Shown here one piece after another: positions 44,608-54,181 of a stretch of 64,000 nt of DNA. Each line of letters begins with the position of its first letter. Position 1 is the stretch's first letter. Source of the stretch: Oceanospirillaceae bacterium (GTDB lineage Bacteria > Pseudomonadota > Gammaproteobacteria > Pseudomonadales > Balneatricaceae); assembly GCA_002686055.1 (NCBI GenBank), contig NYZU01000022.1:1-64000 (forward strand), read 5' to 3'. The notes under the pieces were generated by a model, which did not search any database, was not told the origin of the DNA, and was given only the letters and a program-made list of their open reading frames with translations. Both the position numbers and the translations under genes were made by a program.

Positions 44608-47406
44608 TTAAGGATTAAGCACAGTAATGGTGCGGCTATGGTGATTATTAACAAATGCCGCAAGCATGGCATCCAGAGTGGCTGCTTTGATATTTGGGTA
44701 GGCTGCTTTGGCATCCAAAAGGGTGCTTGGGTCAATATCTAGTAATTGTGCGTTTACCAATTCCCAGATGATATAATTGGCTTTATGACGATGGTTGCCG
44801 TAATCACCACGTAGCATGTTAACTTCTTGATTTATGTCTTTCTGGCTTAGGCCTTCTTTAACTAACTCATTGAGGCTTTGGTCTATGGTGGCTAGTACTT
44901 TATCCACTTGTGCTGGGTCACACTCAAGATTAATTGACAATAATTGTAAGGGGTCTTGAGGATAAAGTTGGTTAATTTCTCCGCTAACACTATAAGTTAG
45001 GCCTAACTCTTCACGAATAGTTTGCCGCAGGCGTTCAGATATAAGGTTGCTAAGTATTTCAGTCTGCGCATAGTAATCAGTATTATTTATGGGCTCTTGT
45101 AACTGCAGGTTGTAGGACACAATGGCAGCTTTATGGTTGCTTTTGTTGCCTTCAATGCGAATATCACCGGGCCATTTAGGTGATGGTTTAGGCTTTATCT
45201 GCTGACCTTGTTTGGGTAGGCTGGCAATATAACTTGTTAAATGGGGCTGTAACTGTGCCAGTGAAATATCACCGACGATATGCAATACGTAGTTTTGAGC
45301 ACCAGCTATATACTGCTGATAAATCTGATACATATCATTGGCATCAACCGATTGAATTTCGTCAATAGTTAGTGAACGGTAAGCTGGGTTACCTTGACTG
45401 ATATGGGCTTCAATTTCATGAATATAGTCTTTATAGTCCAATGTATTGAGGTCGTTAATTTCTTGCTCAAATTTAGCCATAAAGTGGTCATAAAGCGCTT
45501 TATCAACTCGTGCATCCTGTAAGGCAACATGTAGCAGCTTTAATAATACTTCTGCTTTATCACTGGGACCTTCCAGCGCCATGCCACGACTATCAACATC
45601 GAATACAGGTTCTAAGCCAAGGGCCTGCCCTTCTAACCAATTTCTTAGCTGGTGCCCATCCAGTGATTGCAAACCACTAGCAGACATTACTTCCATACCA
45701 AGACGAGTATTAATTATCTCCTGTGAGGTTAAGATATTAAATCCACCTAATGTCACCATTTCCATATAAAACTTACCAGGTGCTGAATCGCTATAGCTAT
45801 ACTGCACTTTGATACCATTACTAAGGGTCAGTAGATGAATGCCATTATCCAGTTTTTCCTGTTGGGTGATTGTGCCAGGTGGGTGGTTTATCTCCCAATT
45901 GATCACTTCACTTGCTGCTTGCGTGACAATTGGTTGTAAGCTAGTTTGCTGGCTTTCAGTAATCCAATTGCGTACCTCTGCTTCCGTTGGCATAGGAGCA
46001 TCTGGTTTGGCAACTATTTCGATTTTATAGGGTCGCGTAAATATTTCTTGGGCTAGTTGCTGAAGATCATTTGGTGTTAATTCTGGCAAGCGGTTTTCTA
46101 GCATGTCGAGATAATGCTCTTGATCTCTTAACCAAAAATTATAAAGAGCATGATGGGTAGCAAGATGTGCCAAATGAGCCGCGCTATCCTGCTGCACCCG
46201 TTCGTGTTGCAACATCTCATTACGCACATTGTCCAATTCTGTTTGGGTAAATCCATTACTAATTAGGTCATGGATAACGCTTCCCATTAACTTGACACCG
46301 GCTTCAAGATCCTCTTCTTGGCTGCGAAAGCCAACACCCATTTCGACAAAGTCACCGACTGGATTGAAGTGGGCTGCCATAAAATCTCGCAAGCTATTGG
46401 TTTGTTGTGTAGATAGCTTTTGCAAGCGTTCATCCAATAAATCCATAATGAGTTCAAATTTCAGATGAGTAAATAGCGTATCTGAGTTTGTGGGCACATT
46501 ACTTGCGTAGGCATTACCCAGCCAAAAATAGTAGGCGGGTTCTCTTGTGTCTGTAAAAATATCAAAAGTGTTTAACCGCATTTCTGGCAGAGGGTATATC
46601 TTATCCCGGCCGGCATTTGAACTGGGCCAACTGTGGAACTTTCTGGCAACGGTTTTTACTACTTCATCAAGATCAATATTACCCGTCACAATGAGGGTAG
46701 CGTTAGCTGGATGATAATGTTGCTGATAAAAGTCTTGAAGTGCCTTGGGCTTTGCTGCTTCAATACTTTCCAGGGTACCTATTGGGAAGCGTTCAAGGTG
46801 ACGGCTGTTGGCATAATGTAACTGCTCCTGTTGGTATTGATAGGTTTCCTTTTCGGGTTCGGATTGGCGCCATTCTTCTCGAACTACGCCAATTTCTTTG
46901 GCTACTTCTTGGCTATCAAATTTGGCCTTGTAGGCAAAGAAAGAGAGTAGTTCTATGGCTTTATTTATACGCTCTCGAGAAGCATTAGGAATGTCTAGAT
47001 GATAGCGAGTATGATCAAAGCTAGTATAGGCATTAGCATGATCAGCCATGGTTATATTCAGTTCTTCTAGAATAGAAAATACGGGATCTTTACTACCATA
47101 CTCCGGTTGGTTAAAGAGCATATGTTCAACAAAATGGGCATAACCAAGTTGATCATCTTCTTCATGGAGGCTGCCAGCATGGATTAACAGGTCAAGGCGA
47201 GCTTCATTTTGGGAGTGGCTATTACTATTGGGCCACAAGATTATTTGCAAACCGTTATCGAGTCGGTAGGTATAGGTTTGGCTGTATTCGCCTTCTATGG
47301 TGGAATTAGGTAAAACCTCATTAGGCTTAGACAATGAATTAGTCTGACATCCACTAAGTATTATTAGGGAAGAAACAATTAGGGCAATAAAATTAACAAG
47401 GCGCAT
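44608..47406 (-). CDS. M16 family zinc metallopeptidase, lipoprotein
   Basis: The 932-residue protein has a lipoprotein signal with lipobox LSGC (Cys20), so it is probably anchored in the outer or inner membrane facing the periplasm. The inverted zinc motif HxxEH is at 91-95 (HFVEH), with the third ligand in EIGVVREEW about 75 residues on. A second, inactive M16 half and C-terminal domains follow. Architecture resembles PqqL-like and pitrilysin-like proteases. Substrates are unknown. It is a single gene with its own promoter region upstream of 47406. Confidence 0.9.
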   Translation of the reverse strand: MRLVNFIALIVSSLIILSGCQTNSLSKPNEVLPNSTIEGEYSQTYTYRLDNGLQIILWPNSNSHSQNEARLDLLIHAGSLHEEDDQLGYAHFVEHMLFNQPEYGSKDPVFSILEELNITMADHANAYTSFDHTRYHLDIPNASRERINKAIELLSFFAYKAKFDSQEVAKEIGVVREEWRQSEPEKETYQYQQEQLHYANSRHLERFPIGTLESIEAAKPKALQDFYQQHYHPANATLIVTGNIDLDEVVKTVARKFHSWPSSNAGRDKIYPLPEMRLNTFDIFTDTREPAYYFWLGNAYASNVPTNSDTLFTHLKFELIMDLLDERLQKLSTQQTNSLRDFMAAHFNPVGDFVEMGVGFRSQEEDLEAGVKLMGSVIHDLISNGFTQTELDNVRNEMLQHERVQQDSAAHLAHLATHHALYNFWLRDQEHYLDMLENRLPELTPNDLQQLAQEIFTRPYKIEIVAKPDAPMPTEAEVRNWITESQQTSLQPIVTQAASEVINWEINHPPGTITQQEKLDNGIHLLTLSNGIKVQYSYSDSAPGKFYMEMVTLGGFNILTSQEIINTRLGMEVMSASGLQSLDGHQLRNWLEGQALGLEPVFDVDSRGMALEGPSDKAEVLLKLLHVALQDARVDKALYDHFMAKFEQEINDLNTLDYKDYIHEIEAHISQGNPAYRSLTIDEIQSVDANDMYQIYQQYIAGAQNYVLHIVGDISLAQLQPHLTSYIASLPKQGQQIKPKPSPKWPGDIRIEGNKSNHKAAIVSYNLQLQEPINNTDYYAQTEILSNLISERLRQTIREELGLTYSVSGEINQLYPQDPLQLLSINLECDPAQVDKVLATIDQSLNELVKEGLSQKDINQEVNMLRGDYGNHRHKANYIIWELVNAQLLDIDPSTLLDAKAAYPNIKAATLDAMLAAFVNNHHSRTITVLNP

Positions 47407-47525
47407 AGGTTATCCATAACTATAATAATTTATAGTATATAAGGATAGCCTAAAAAGATCAGAAATCAAGTTTGGTTGTGATTTTGATCTGCGCTAGCTA
47501 AATATTTTGGTATTTAGTTAACCAG

Positions 47526-48182
47526 TCAGCGCAAGCTGATAATGGGCCAACCACAAGCTTGGGCATGGGCGCGTAGTTTGTCGTCGGGATCCACCGCCAC
47601 GGGTTCGTCTACTTCTTGCAACAGGGGTATATCGTTAAAAGAATCACTGTAGAAGCGGGCACCAGTCAGGCTGAGATCGGTGGTGTCTAACCAGTCTTTA
47701 AGTTTGCTGATTTTGCCTTCCTGAATACAGGGGGTACCAATTATATTGCCTGTATACTGGTCATTTATCTGCTCAGCAGTGGTGGAAATAAGAATATCAA
47801 CGCCCATATATTTGGCAATGGGGTAGGTAATAAAGTCGTGGGTGGCGGTGATAATAATAATGGTATCACCCGCTTCACGATGCTGTTGCAATAATTCTTG
47901 GCCCTTAGGCAGAACCATAGGGATAATATGTTCATGCATAAAGCGGTAATGCAATTTATTGAGTTCTTCTTTGCTATAACGACTAAGGGGCTCCAATGCA
48001 AAAGCGGCATAGGCATACATATCCAAGCAACCATTTTGGTAGTCTTGATAGAACTGATCGTTTTGTTGCTTAAAGTAGTCACCGTCCACCAGTTGGTTGG
48101 CGACCATAAATTCTCCCCAGCTGTGGTCGCTATCACCACCTAGTAGTGTGTTGTCCAGATCAAAAAGGGCAAGTCGAGTCAT
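47526..48182 (-). CDS. HAD family phosphatase (SerB-like, class IB)
   Basis: A 218-residue HAD hydrolase. Motif I is ALFDLDNTLLGGDSD with nucleophile Asp and acid/base Asp; motif II Thr in IIIITATHDF; motif III Lys in GKISKLKDW; motif IV YSDSFNDIPLL. It resembles the HAD-IB proteins beside rppH in Pseudomonas, sometimes named histidinol- or phosphoserine-phosphatase-like; the substrate is not determined here. It is divergent from rppH. Confidence 0.92.
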   Translation of the reverse strand: MTRLALFDLDNTLLGGDSDHSWGEFMVANQLVDGDYFKQQNDQFYQDYQNGCLDMYAYAAFALEPLSRYSKEELNKLHYRFMHEHIIPMVLPKGQELLQQHREAGDTIIIITATHDFITYPIAKYMGVDILISTTAEQINDQYTGNIIGTPCIQEGKISKLKDWLDTTDLSLTGARFYSDSFNDIPLLQEVDEPVAVDPDDKLRAHAQACGWPIISLR

Positions 48183-48355
48183 AATCTTGGTTCTCTTTGG
48201 CTACTTTGGGCCACAGTGGTCTGCTACATAATAGCTTCGATTGGGTAGAAGCTATCTAATTGAATTGTAAAACTTATCTTATTCTACTATAGAAGTTGTT
48301 GTTGATGCGCTTTTTATGGAACAATGGGGTATGAGAAATTTTTTGGTGAAAAACC

Positions 48356-48874
48356 GTGATAGATAAAGATGGTTTTCGCCCTAACGTAGGTATTATTCTC
48401 GCTAACTCCAAAGGTCAGGTATTGTGGGCAAAACGGGTTGGTTGGGATGCTTGGCAGTTTCCTCAGGGGGGTATTGATGCCCATGAGACGCCAGAGCAAG
48501 CTTTGTTTAGGGAGTTAAAAGAAGAGGTAGGCCTTGATCCACATCATGTGGAGGTATTGGCCTGTACTCGTGGTTGGCTGCGTTATCGTTTGCCAAAACG
48601 TATGGTTCGACATGGTTCCCATCCGGTATGTATTGGGCAAAAACAAAAATGGTTTTTGCTAAAAATGCTGGCTGATGATGATGCCGTACAGACTATGTCT
48701 GGTGAGACCCCTGAGTTTGATGACTGGCAGTGGGTAAGCTATTGGTATCCTGTGGCACAGGTGGTGCCCTTTAAGCGCGAAGTCTATCGACGGGCAATGA
48801 AGGAACTCTGTCCCCGTCATTCAAGACTGGTTTATCAAAGACAAAATCTGACCTCACAGTATCAGGAAGACTGA
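48356..48874 (+). CDS. rppH: RNA pyrophosphohydrolase RppH
   Basis: It converts 5'-triphosphate mRNA to monophosphate, triggering RNase E decay. At 172 residues it is normal. The Nudix box reads [20 protein letters not shown] followed by VGLD, with all metal-binding Glu present. The start is GTG at 48356, giving [14 protein letters not shown] as in Pseudomonas; GGTGA at 48345-48349 is well placed. It is followed eight bases on by ptsP. Confidence 0.96.
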   Translation: MIDKDGFRPNVGIILANSKGQVLWAKRVGWDAWQFPQGGIDAHETPEQALFRELKEEVGLDPHHVEVLACTRGWLRYRLPKRMVRHGSHPVCIGQKQKWFLLKMLADDDAVQTMSGETPEFDDWQWVSYWYPVAQVVPFKREVYRRAMKELCPRHSRLVYQRQNLTSQYQED

Positions 48875-48882
48875 GGCACGTT

Positions 48883-51171
48883 ATGCTAGCAAGTATCAAA
48901 AAAATCACCCAACAAGTCGCGGCAGCTGATGATTTACAGTCGGCGCTGGATCTTGTTGTGGATAACGTGAAGCGCGCCATGCGCACAGATATTTGCTCCA
49001 TTTATTTGCATTTTCCGGCCACTGAAAATTTTGTCTTAATGTCCACCAAAGGTTTGGATCAGGGAGCTATTGGTAATTTATGTATTCCTACGGATAAAGG
49101 CTTAGTTGGCTTTGTAGCCAAGCGCTCAGAGCCTTTTCGCACTAATAACGCCTCTGCCCATCACAACTTTCATCCAGTAGAGGGCATTGGTGAGGAACCT
49201 TTTAATGCCTTTTTAGGTGTGCCCATTGTGCATCATCGTGTGGTATTGGGGGTGTTGGTCGTCCAGCATGGCGATAGCCGACAATATACCGATGACGATG
49301 AAGCCATGTTGGTTACTCTGTCTGCCCAGTTGGCTGGTTTTATTGCCCATGCTGAGGCCACTGGTGGTGGTTTACGCGCTAATGTATTAGCCGACGAACA
49401 ATCCACTGATGTTTGCTATACCGGTGTTTGTGGTGTTGGTGGGGTGGCCATTGCATCGGTCGCAGTGATTTCACCGCCGGCGGACTTTAAAAAGGTGCCT
49501 GACCGCGAATGTGAAGATATTGAAGCCGAGGTAGAATCTTTCCAAAATGCTTTGCAGGCCGTGCGCCGCAAAATTAAGGTGGTTAGCCGTATGTTGGCAC
49601 GCAGCCTTAAGGATCAGGAGCACGAGCTGTTTGAAGTTTATATGCGCATGCTCGATGATAATGCTCTGGCTGGAGAGATTATTGCCAGAATTCGTGAGGG
49701 GCAATGGGCTCAGGGTGCCTTAAAACATGTAATTCGACAGCATGTACAGGCCTTTGAAATCATGGATGATCCCTACTTGCGTGAGCGCGCCACGGATATT
49801 CGTGACTTAGGTCGACGGGTGTTAGCTGAGTTGCAACAAACCCAAACCCAAGCCCGAACATACGCTGATGCGACGGTACTAGTCGCTGAAGAAGTGACAG
49901 CAACCATGTTGGCTGAGGTACCCGTAGATAAGTTACAGGCGATTGTTTCTATTCGTGGTTCCAGTAACTCTCACGCCGCTATTCTAGCCCGCTCGATGGG
50001 TATTCCAACGGTAATGGGGGCAGTGGACTTCCCTTACACCCGTATGGAAGGCCGAGAAATCATTATTGATGGTCACTTGGGGCATATTTATGTCAATCCG
50101 AGTGCTGACTTATATCACCATTATGAACAGGTCATTGTTGAGGAAGCTAACTTCTCCAAAGAATTGGAGGTGCTGCGTGATTTGCCGGCTGAAACCCGCG
50201 ATGGCCATACGGTGTCATTATTAGTTAATACCAGTTTGCCTATTGATGTCAGTCGCTCTTTAGAGCGCGGCGCTGAAGGGGTGGGTCTGTATCGCACAGA
50301 GGTGCCCTTTATGATTAAAGAGCATTTTCCTTCAGAGCAGGAACAAATTGATTGTTATCGTACTCAGCTAGAGGGCTTTGCTCCCCGTCCTGTGACCATG
50401 CGTACATTGGATATTGGTGGGGATAAATCCTTACCATATTTCCCTATTGAAGAAGATAATCCGTTTTTGGGTTGGCGGGGTATCCGCGTGACTTTGGACC
50501 ATCCGGAAATCTTTCTGGTCCAAATTAGAGCTATGTTAAAAGCTAATCAGGGCTTAAATAATCTGCAAATTCTATTGCCCATGGTGACTCATGTAAGTGA
50601 AGTTGATGAGGCTTTAACCCTTATTGATCAGGCTTATCAGGAGATCTTGGAGGAAGGTTGTCAGGTCGATAAGCCTCCTGTTGGAGTTATGATTGAAGTA
50701 CCTGCGGCGGTTTATCAAGCTAGCCAATTAGCGGCTAAGGTTGATTTTATTTCTGTGGGTAGTAATGACCTAACCCAATATTTGCTGGCAGTAGATCGTG
50801 ATAATCCCCAGGTTGCTGAGCTTTACCATGCCTTGCACCCTGCCGTATTAGCTGCTTTGCAGCAGATTGTTGATGCTGGAAAGACGGCCAATATTCCAGT
50901 CAGTCTTTGTGGTGAGTTGGCTAGTGATCCTGCTGGCGCGCTGTTACTGATGGCCATGGGTTATGATACCTTATCGATGAATGCGGCTGGCTTACCTAAG
51001 GTTAAGTCGGCATTGCGTAATTTCACTTTGCAGCAAGCCCAAACCATGTTGCAAGATGCCTTGGCCAAATCGAACTCCGACCAAGTTGAGGAGCTGGTAA
51101 AAGAATCTATGGAAGCAGCTGGTCTTAATCGCTTGCATAGTCATGTGGTTAAGCTAAAAGCAAAATCCTGA
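48883..51171 (+). CDS. ptsP: PtsP, enzyme I of the nitrogen phosphotransferase system
   Basis: EI-Ntr takes phosphate from PEP and passes it to NPr and EIIA-Ntr, a regulatory chain without sugar transport. The 762 residues comprise an N-terminal GAF domain (about 1-160), a PEP-utilising N-terminal domain, the phospho-His domain with His364 (IRGSSNSHAAILARS), and a C-terminal PEP-binding TIM barrel (about 425-740) with RTEVPFM and GSNDLTQYLLAVDRDNP. Its 3' end overlaps the convergent NRDE gene by 31 bases. The rppH-ptsP pair is conserved. Confidence 0.96.
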   Translation: MLASIKKITQQVAAADDLQSALDLVVDNVKRAMRTDICSIYLHFPATENFVLMSTKGLDQGAIGNLCIPTDKGLVGFVAKRSEPFRTNNASAHHNFHPVEGIGEEPFNAFLGVPIVHHRVVLGVLVVQHGDSRQYTDDDEAMLVTLSAQLAGFIAHAEATGGGLRANVLADEQSTDVCYTGVCGVGGVAIASVAVISPPADFKKVPDRECEDIEAEVESFQNALQAVRRKIKVVSRMLARSLKDQEHELFEVYMRMLDDNALAGEIIARIREGQWAQGALKHVIRQHVQAFEIMDDPYLRERATDIRDLGRRVLAELQQTQTQARTYADATVLVAEEVTATMLAEVPVDKLQAIVSIRGSSNSHAAILARSMGIPTVMGAVDFPYTRMEGREIIIDGHLGHIYVNPSADLYHHYEQVIVEEANFSKELEVLRDLPAETRDGHTVSLLVNTSLPIDVSRSLERGAEGVGLYRTEVPFMIKEHFPSEQEQIDCYRTQLEGFAPRPVTMRTLDIGGDKSLPYFPIEEDNPFLGWRGIRVTLDHPEIFLVQIRAMLKANQGLNNLQILLPMVTHVSEVDEALTLIDQAYQEILEEGCQVDKPPVGVMIEVPAAVYQASQLAAKVDFISVGSNDLTQYLLAVDRDNPQVAELYHALHPAVLAALQQIVDAGKTANIPVSLCGELASDPAGALLLMAMGYDTLSMNAAGLPKVKSALRNFTLQQAQTMLQDALAKSNSDQVEELVKESMEAAGLNRLHSHVVKLKAKS

Positions 51172-51902
51172 TCAAGACTATCTGCTTTATCAAAGTCACG
51201 TTCTTTAATCCCTAACTGCTCCTGCTGATCCTGTAGCAGACTAATGCAGGTGCGGGTGCCATAATCCATAGCTGGAGCATCAATAAAACAAGCCGAAAGT
51301 CTTTGCTCCCAAGCCAAGGGAATACCCGTATCGGGTAGTAAATGATCGGCAGCGATTTGTTTATCGTGCATTAGTCCTTGTAGATCTTGGTGACTAACCA
51401 CTGCTTGTTGCAGTAACTTCTGCATATGCGTTTTCACTTTCTGTACTTTCGGCCAATTGCTATCCAGACCAGCATTGCTTAAACCATAAATACCTGCTGC
51501 CAACTTCTGTGGAGGCTGGTGGTTATGGTTACCAAAATAAACCAACTCTTTACCATCCCATAGTAAAATATTGTAACCATCAAACAGCTCTTTGCTGATG
51601 GTATTAGCAAAGCTTATAGCTGAATCTCCCTGTTGCAGAAATCTGACACAAAGCTCGCCTCGAGATGCGCCTTTAATAGCAGTAGCGTTACCATCGCGGA
51701 AATTAGTCAGTGCCGCCCAGCGCCCATTTGGGCTAATACCAAACCAGGTACCATTGCCTTTTAGATCCTTGCCAGCAAGGATCTTAGGTTGTTGCCAGTA
51801 GTGCATACGTTGGGTTGGTCGCTGGCGAAATTCGTCTCGATTTGCCGCCATTAGTAAGGGATAGTTAGGGTGTATTTGGTGGGCAACAACGATCAAACAC
51901 AT
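51141..51902 (-). CDS. NRDE (TANGO2-like) family protein
   Basis: The 253-residue protein begins MCLIVVAHQIHPNYPLLMAANRDE, the defining Cys2 and NRDE motif of this family (an N-terminal nucleophile fold is proposed; function unknown, with haem trafficking suggested for TANGO2). It is the last gene of a TSUP-lgt-NRDE unit on the minus strand, four bases after lgt, and overlaps the end of ptsP. Confidence 0.93.
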   Translation of the reverse strand: MCLIVVAHQIHPNYPLLMAANRDEFRQRPTQRMHYWQQPKILAGKDLKGNGTWFGISPNGRWAALTNFRDGNATAIKGASRGELCVRFLQQGDSAISFANTISKELFDGYNILLWDGKELVYFGNHNHQPPQKLAAGIYGLSNAGLDSNWPKVQKVKTHMQKLLQQAVVSHQDLQGLMHDKQIAADHLLPDTGIPLAWEQRLSACFIDAPAMDYGTRTCISLLQDQQEQLGIKERDFDKADSLDQDFAFSLTT

Positions 51903-51906
51903 AGGC

Positions 51907-52674
51907 TTACCGAGCTTTACGTAACAGTAAATACAGACCTAAAGCAATCATCGGCATGGATAATAACTGGCCTTGGGTAAGCCAGCCAAAGGCAATAAAA
52001 TTAAGATGGGCATCGGGTTGTCGAGCAAACTCGACAACCAAACGTTGGCCACCATAGCCTAATAAAAACATACCCGATACCTGTAAGTTGGCGCGAGGTT
52101 TCGCCGAATATAGCCACACTAGTATAAATAGGAAGATGCCTTCCAGGGCAAATTGATACAGTTGTGATGGGTGCCTTGCCAGCTGGTCGACATGGGGGAA
52201 AACCATACCCCAAGGTAGTTCTGTGGGGCGTCCCCATAGCTCGCCACCAATAAAATTACCCAATCGTCCTGCACCAAGACCTAGGGGTACAATCGGTGCC
52301 ACAAAGTCCATAATGCTAGCAAAACTACGTTGTTGCCTGCGGGCACAAAATATCACGGCCAGAATGACACCGATTAGGCCGCCATGGAAAGACATACCAC
52401 CTTCCCATACTCGCAAAATCATGCTGGGTTCTTTAATAAAAGCGCCAAATTGATAGAACAGGATATACCCTATGCGGCCACCTAGCACGACGCCAATCGC
52501 GCCATAGAAAATAATATCGCTAACCTGCTCTTTGCTAAAACCGGCAATGGATGCTCGACGCATGGCTAGCCACCATGCCGAAACAAAGGCCAGCATATAC
52601 ATAATGCCATACCAATGAATGCTGATAGGCCCTAGCTGCAGGGCAATCGGATCAATATTGGGATAAGTCAGCAT
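51907..52674 (-). CDS. lgt: Prolipoprotein diacylglyceryl transferase
   Basis: Inner-membrane enzyme that adds diacylglycerol from phosphatidylglycerol to the lipobox Cys of prolipoproteins. The 255 residues have about seven membrane segments, IHWYGIMYMLAF early (essential Tyr), the Lgt signature GRLGNFIGGELWGRPT with the essential Asn and Glu, and a C-terminal GQLLSMPMI region. Two targets of this pathway lie nearby (the M16 lipoprotein and others elsewhere). Length is slightly below E. coli's 291. Confidence 0.96.
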   Translation of the reverse strand: MLTYPNIDPIALQLGPISIHWYGIMYMLAFVSAWWLAMRRASIAGFSKEQVSDIIFYGAIGVVLGGRIGYILFYQFGAFIKEPSMILRVWEGGMSFHGGLIGVILAVIFCARRQQRSFASIMDFVAPIVPLGLGAGRLGNFIGGELWGRPTELPWGMVFPHVDQLARHPSQLYQFALEGIFLFILVWLYSAKPRANLQVSGMFLLGYGGQRLVVEFARQPDAHLNFIAFGWLTQGQLLSMPMIALGLYLLLRKAR

Positions 52675-52694
52675 ACAATGGTTCCTGATACTGG

Positions 52695-53489
52695 TTAAAA
52701 AATAAAATTACTTAGCATGCGTATACCTACCAATATCAGCAGTACAGCAAACATGAATTGTAGCCATTGTGCTGGCATCTTATGGGCCAAGCGGGCTCCA
52801 AAATGGGCACTAATCGCACTGGTGAGCAAAATACCTAACAGGGCAGGTAGATAAACATATCCTAGAGCATAGCTCGGCAGATTGTCTATATTTTGCCCGA
52901 GGATAATATTTGTGGTGGCGCCTACCAAGCCAATGGCTAGACCACAAGCCGCCGCTGTAGCCACGGCTTGCTTTATCAGCACACCGCGGTTAACTAGCCA
53001 AGCAACAAGAAGGTTGCCACCACCGATACCAAACAGGGCCGATGCCCAACCAATTAATGTGCCTGTGATTGTGATAACCAGCTTATTAGGGAGTTGTTTG
53101 CTAGCTGGGCGTTGCGTAAGTAGGAGCATCTTGCCACCTAGATAGATTACAAACACCCCAAAGATAGCTTGTAAGATATGGCTTGGCAGGGCGATGGCTG
53201 TATTAACCCCAATAAAGGCACCTAGCAACATGCCTAATGCCACTGGCTTAGCAAGACTCCAGACAATGGCTTGCTTTTTTTGATGAGTGTAGATAGCAGT
53301 GAGGGCGGTAAAAACAATATTAGCGAGGGAGGTGGCGACAGCCATATGCATCACTAGGTTGGTATCTATACCCTGTAAGGTAAAGGCAAAAACCAAGGCT
53401 GGTACTACAATAACGCCACCACCAATACCAAATAAACCAGCCAATAAGCCAGCAATGGCACCGACCAGTAGATAAATCAGCAATAACAT
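52695..53489 (-). CDS. TSUP family permease (TauE/SafE type)
   Basis: The 264-residue polytopic membrane protein has about eight helices in two repeats, each with a family motif (GLLAGLFGIGGGVIVVPAL and ASALFGIGGGNLLVAWLV). TSUP proteins move sulfite, sulfoacetate or other organic anions; the substrate is unknown here. It precedes lgt by 20 bases, an order also seen in Pseudomonas, which suggests conserved linkage rather than shared function. Confidence 0.92.
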   Translation of the reverse strand: MLLLIYLLVGAIAGLLAGLFGIGGGVIVVPALVFAFTLQGIDTNLVMHMAVATSLANIVFTALTAIYTHQKKQAIVWSLAKPVALGMLLGAFIGVNTAIALPSHILQAIFGVFVIYLGGKMLLLTQRPASKQLPNKLVITITGTLIGWASALFGIGGGNLLVAWLVNRGVLIKQAVATAAACGLAIGLVGATTNIILGQNIDNLPSYALGYVYLPALLGILLTSAISAHFGARLAHKMPAQWLQFMFAVLLILVGIRMLSNFIF

Positions 53490-53559
53490 AGCTGGTGCTC
53501 ATTAGTGATAGTTAAATCACTAAAATAATACTCCAAACTGCGTCTAACCAATGGCGCTA

Positions 53560-54072
53560 TCATGCGCTCTCTGTCCGATCCATAACTAGGTAGCTGAAAT
53601 CATAAGGGTTAGGTTCCTCGGCAGCGATATCTTCGCGAGCAATTTCTTGCCATTGGCTTGGGTCTAGTTCTGGAAACCAAGCATCACCCTCTACATGGCG
53701 GTGAACTCGGGTCAGATAAACACGTGCTGCCATGGGCAAGGCCTGCTTATATATTTGGGCGCCACCTATAATCATAATTTCTTCACCTCCGTTAACCAGC
53801 ACTAGGCTTTCTGCGAGATCAATCGCGGCTTGCAGGCTGGCCACCACATGAATACCCTCAGCTGGGTAATCGCTATTGCGGGTGATAACAATATTGTCGC
53901 GGCCGGGGAGGGGCTTGCCAATAGATTCGTAGGTTTTACGTCCCATTATCACCGGCTTAGCCATGGTTATTGCTTTAAAGTAGGTGAGGTCACCAGGTAG
54001 ATACCAAGGGAGTTGGTTATCGCGACCGATAACGTTATTTTCTGAAGCGGCGACAATCAATGCTAGGGACAT
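53560..54072 (-). CDS. folA: Dihydrofolate reductase
   Basis: NADPH-dependent reduction of dihydrofolate; the trimethoprim target. From ATG 54072 it has 170 residues, with [15 protein letters not shown], substrate-binding Asp28 (LPGDLTYFK), [18 protein letters not shown] and [13 protein letters not shown]. An upstream in-frame start at 54153 is rejected since it adds 27 unrelated residues. It is divergent from thyA, whose product makes dihydrofolate, so the pair is metabolically linked. Confidence 0.97.
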   Translation of the reverse strand: MSLALIVAASENNVIGRDNQLPWYLPGDLTYFKAITMAKPVIMGRKTYESIGKPLPGRDNIVITRNSDYPAEGIHVVASLQAAIDLAESLVLVNGGEEIMIIGGAQIYKQALPMAARVYLTRVHRHVEGDAWFPELDPSQWQEIAREDIAAEEPNPYDFSYLVMDRTESA

Positions 54073-54124
54073 AGTTTGTTGGTCATTTAAGTTGGTAAAC
54101 ACTAGAGGATATTGTACTAGGCTC

Positions 54125-54151
54125 GCTTGCAATCTGCTAACATATGCAAGC
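54125..54151. repeat. Inverted repeat between folA and thyA
   Basis: GCTTGCA (54125-54131) and TGCAAGC (54145-54151) are separated by 13 bases in the 109-base divergent gap. A protein-binding site controlling both genes is possible, but no promoter could be aligned to it confidently. Confidence 0.35.
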
Positions 54152-54181
54152 AAAAGTTTTTCTGTAAATGGTTTGGAAGAA

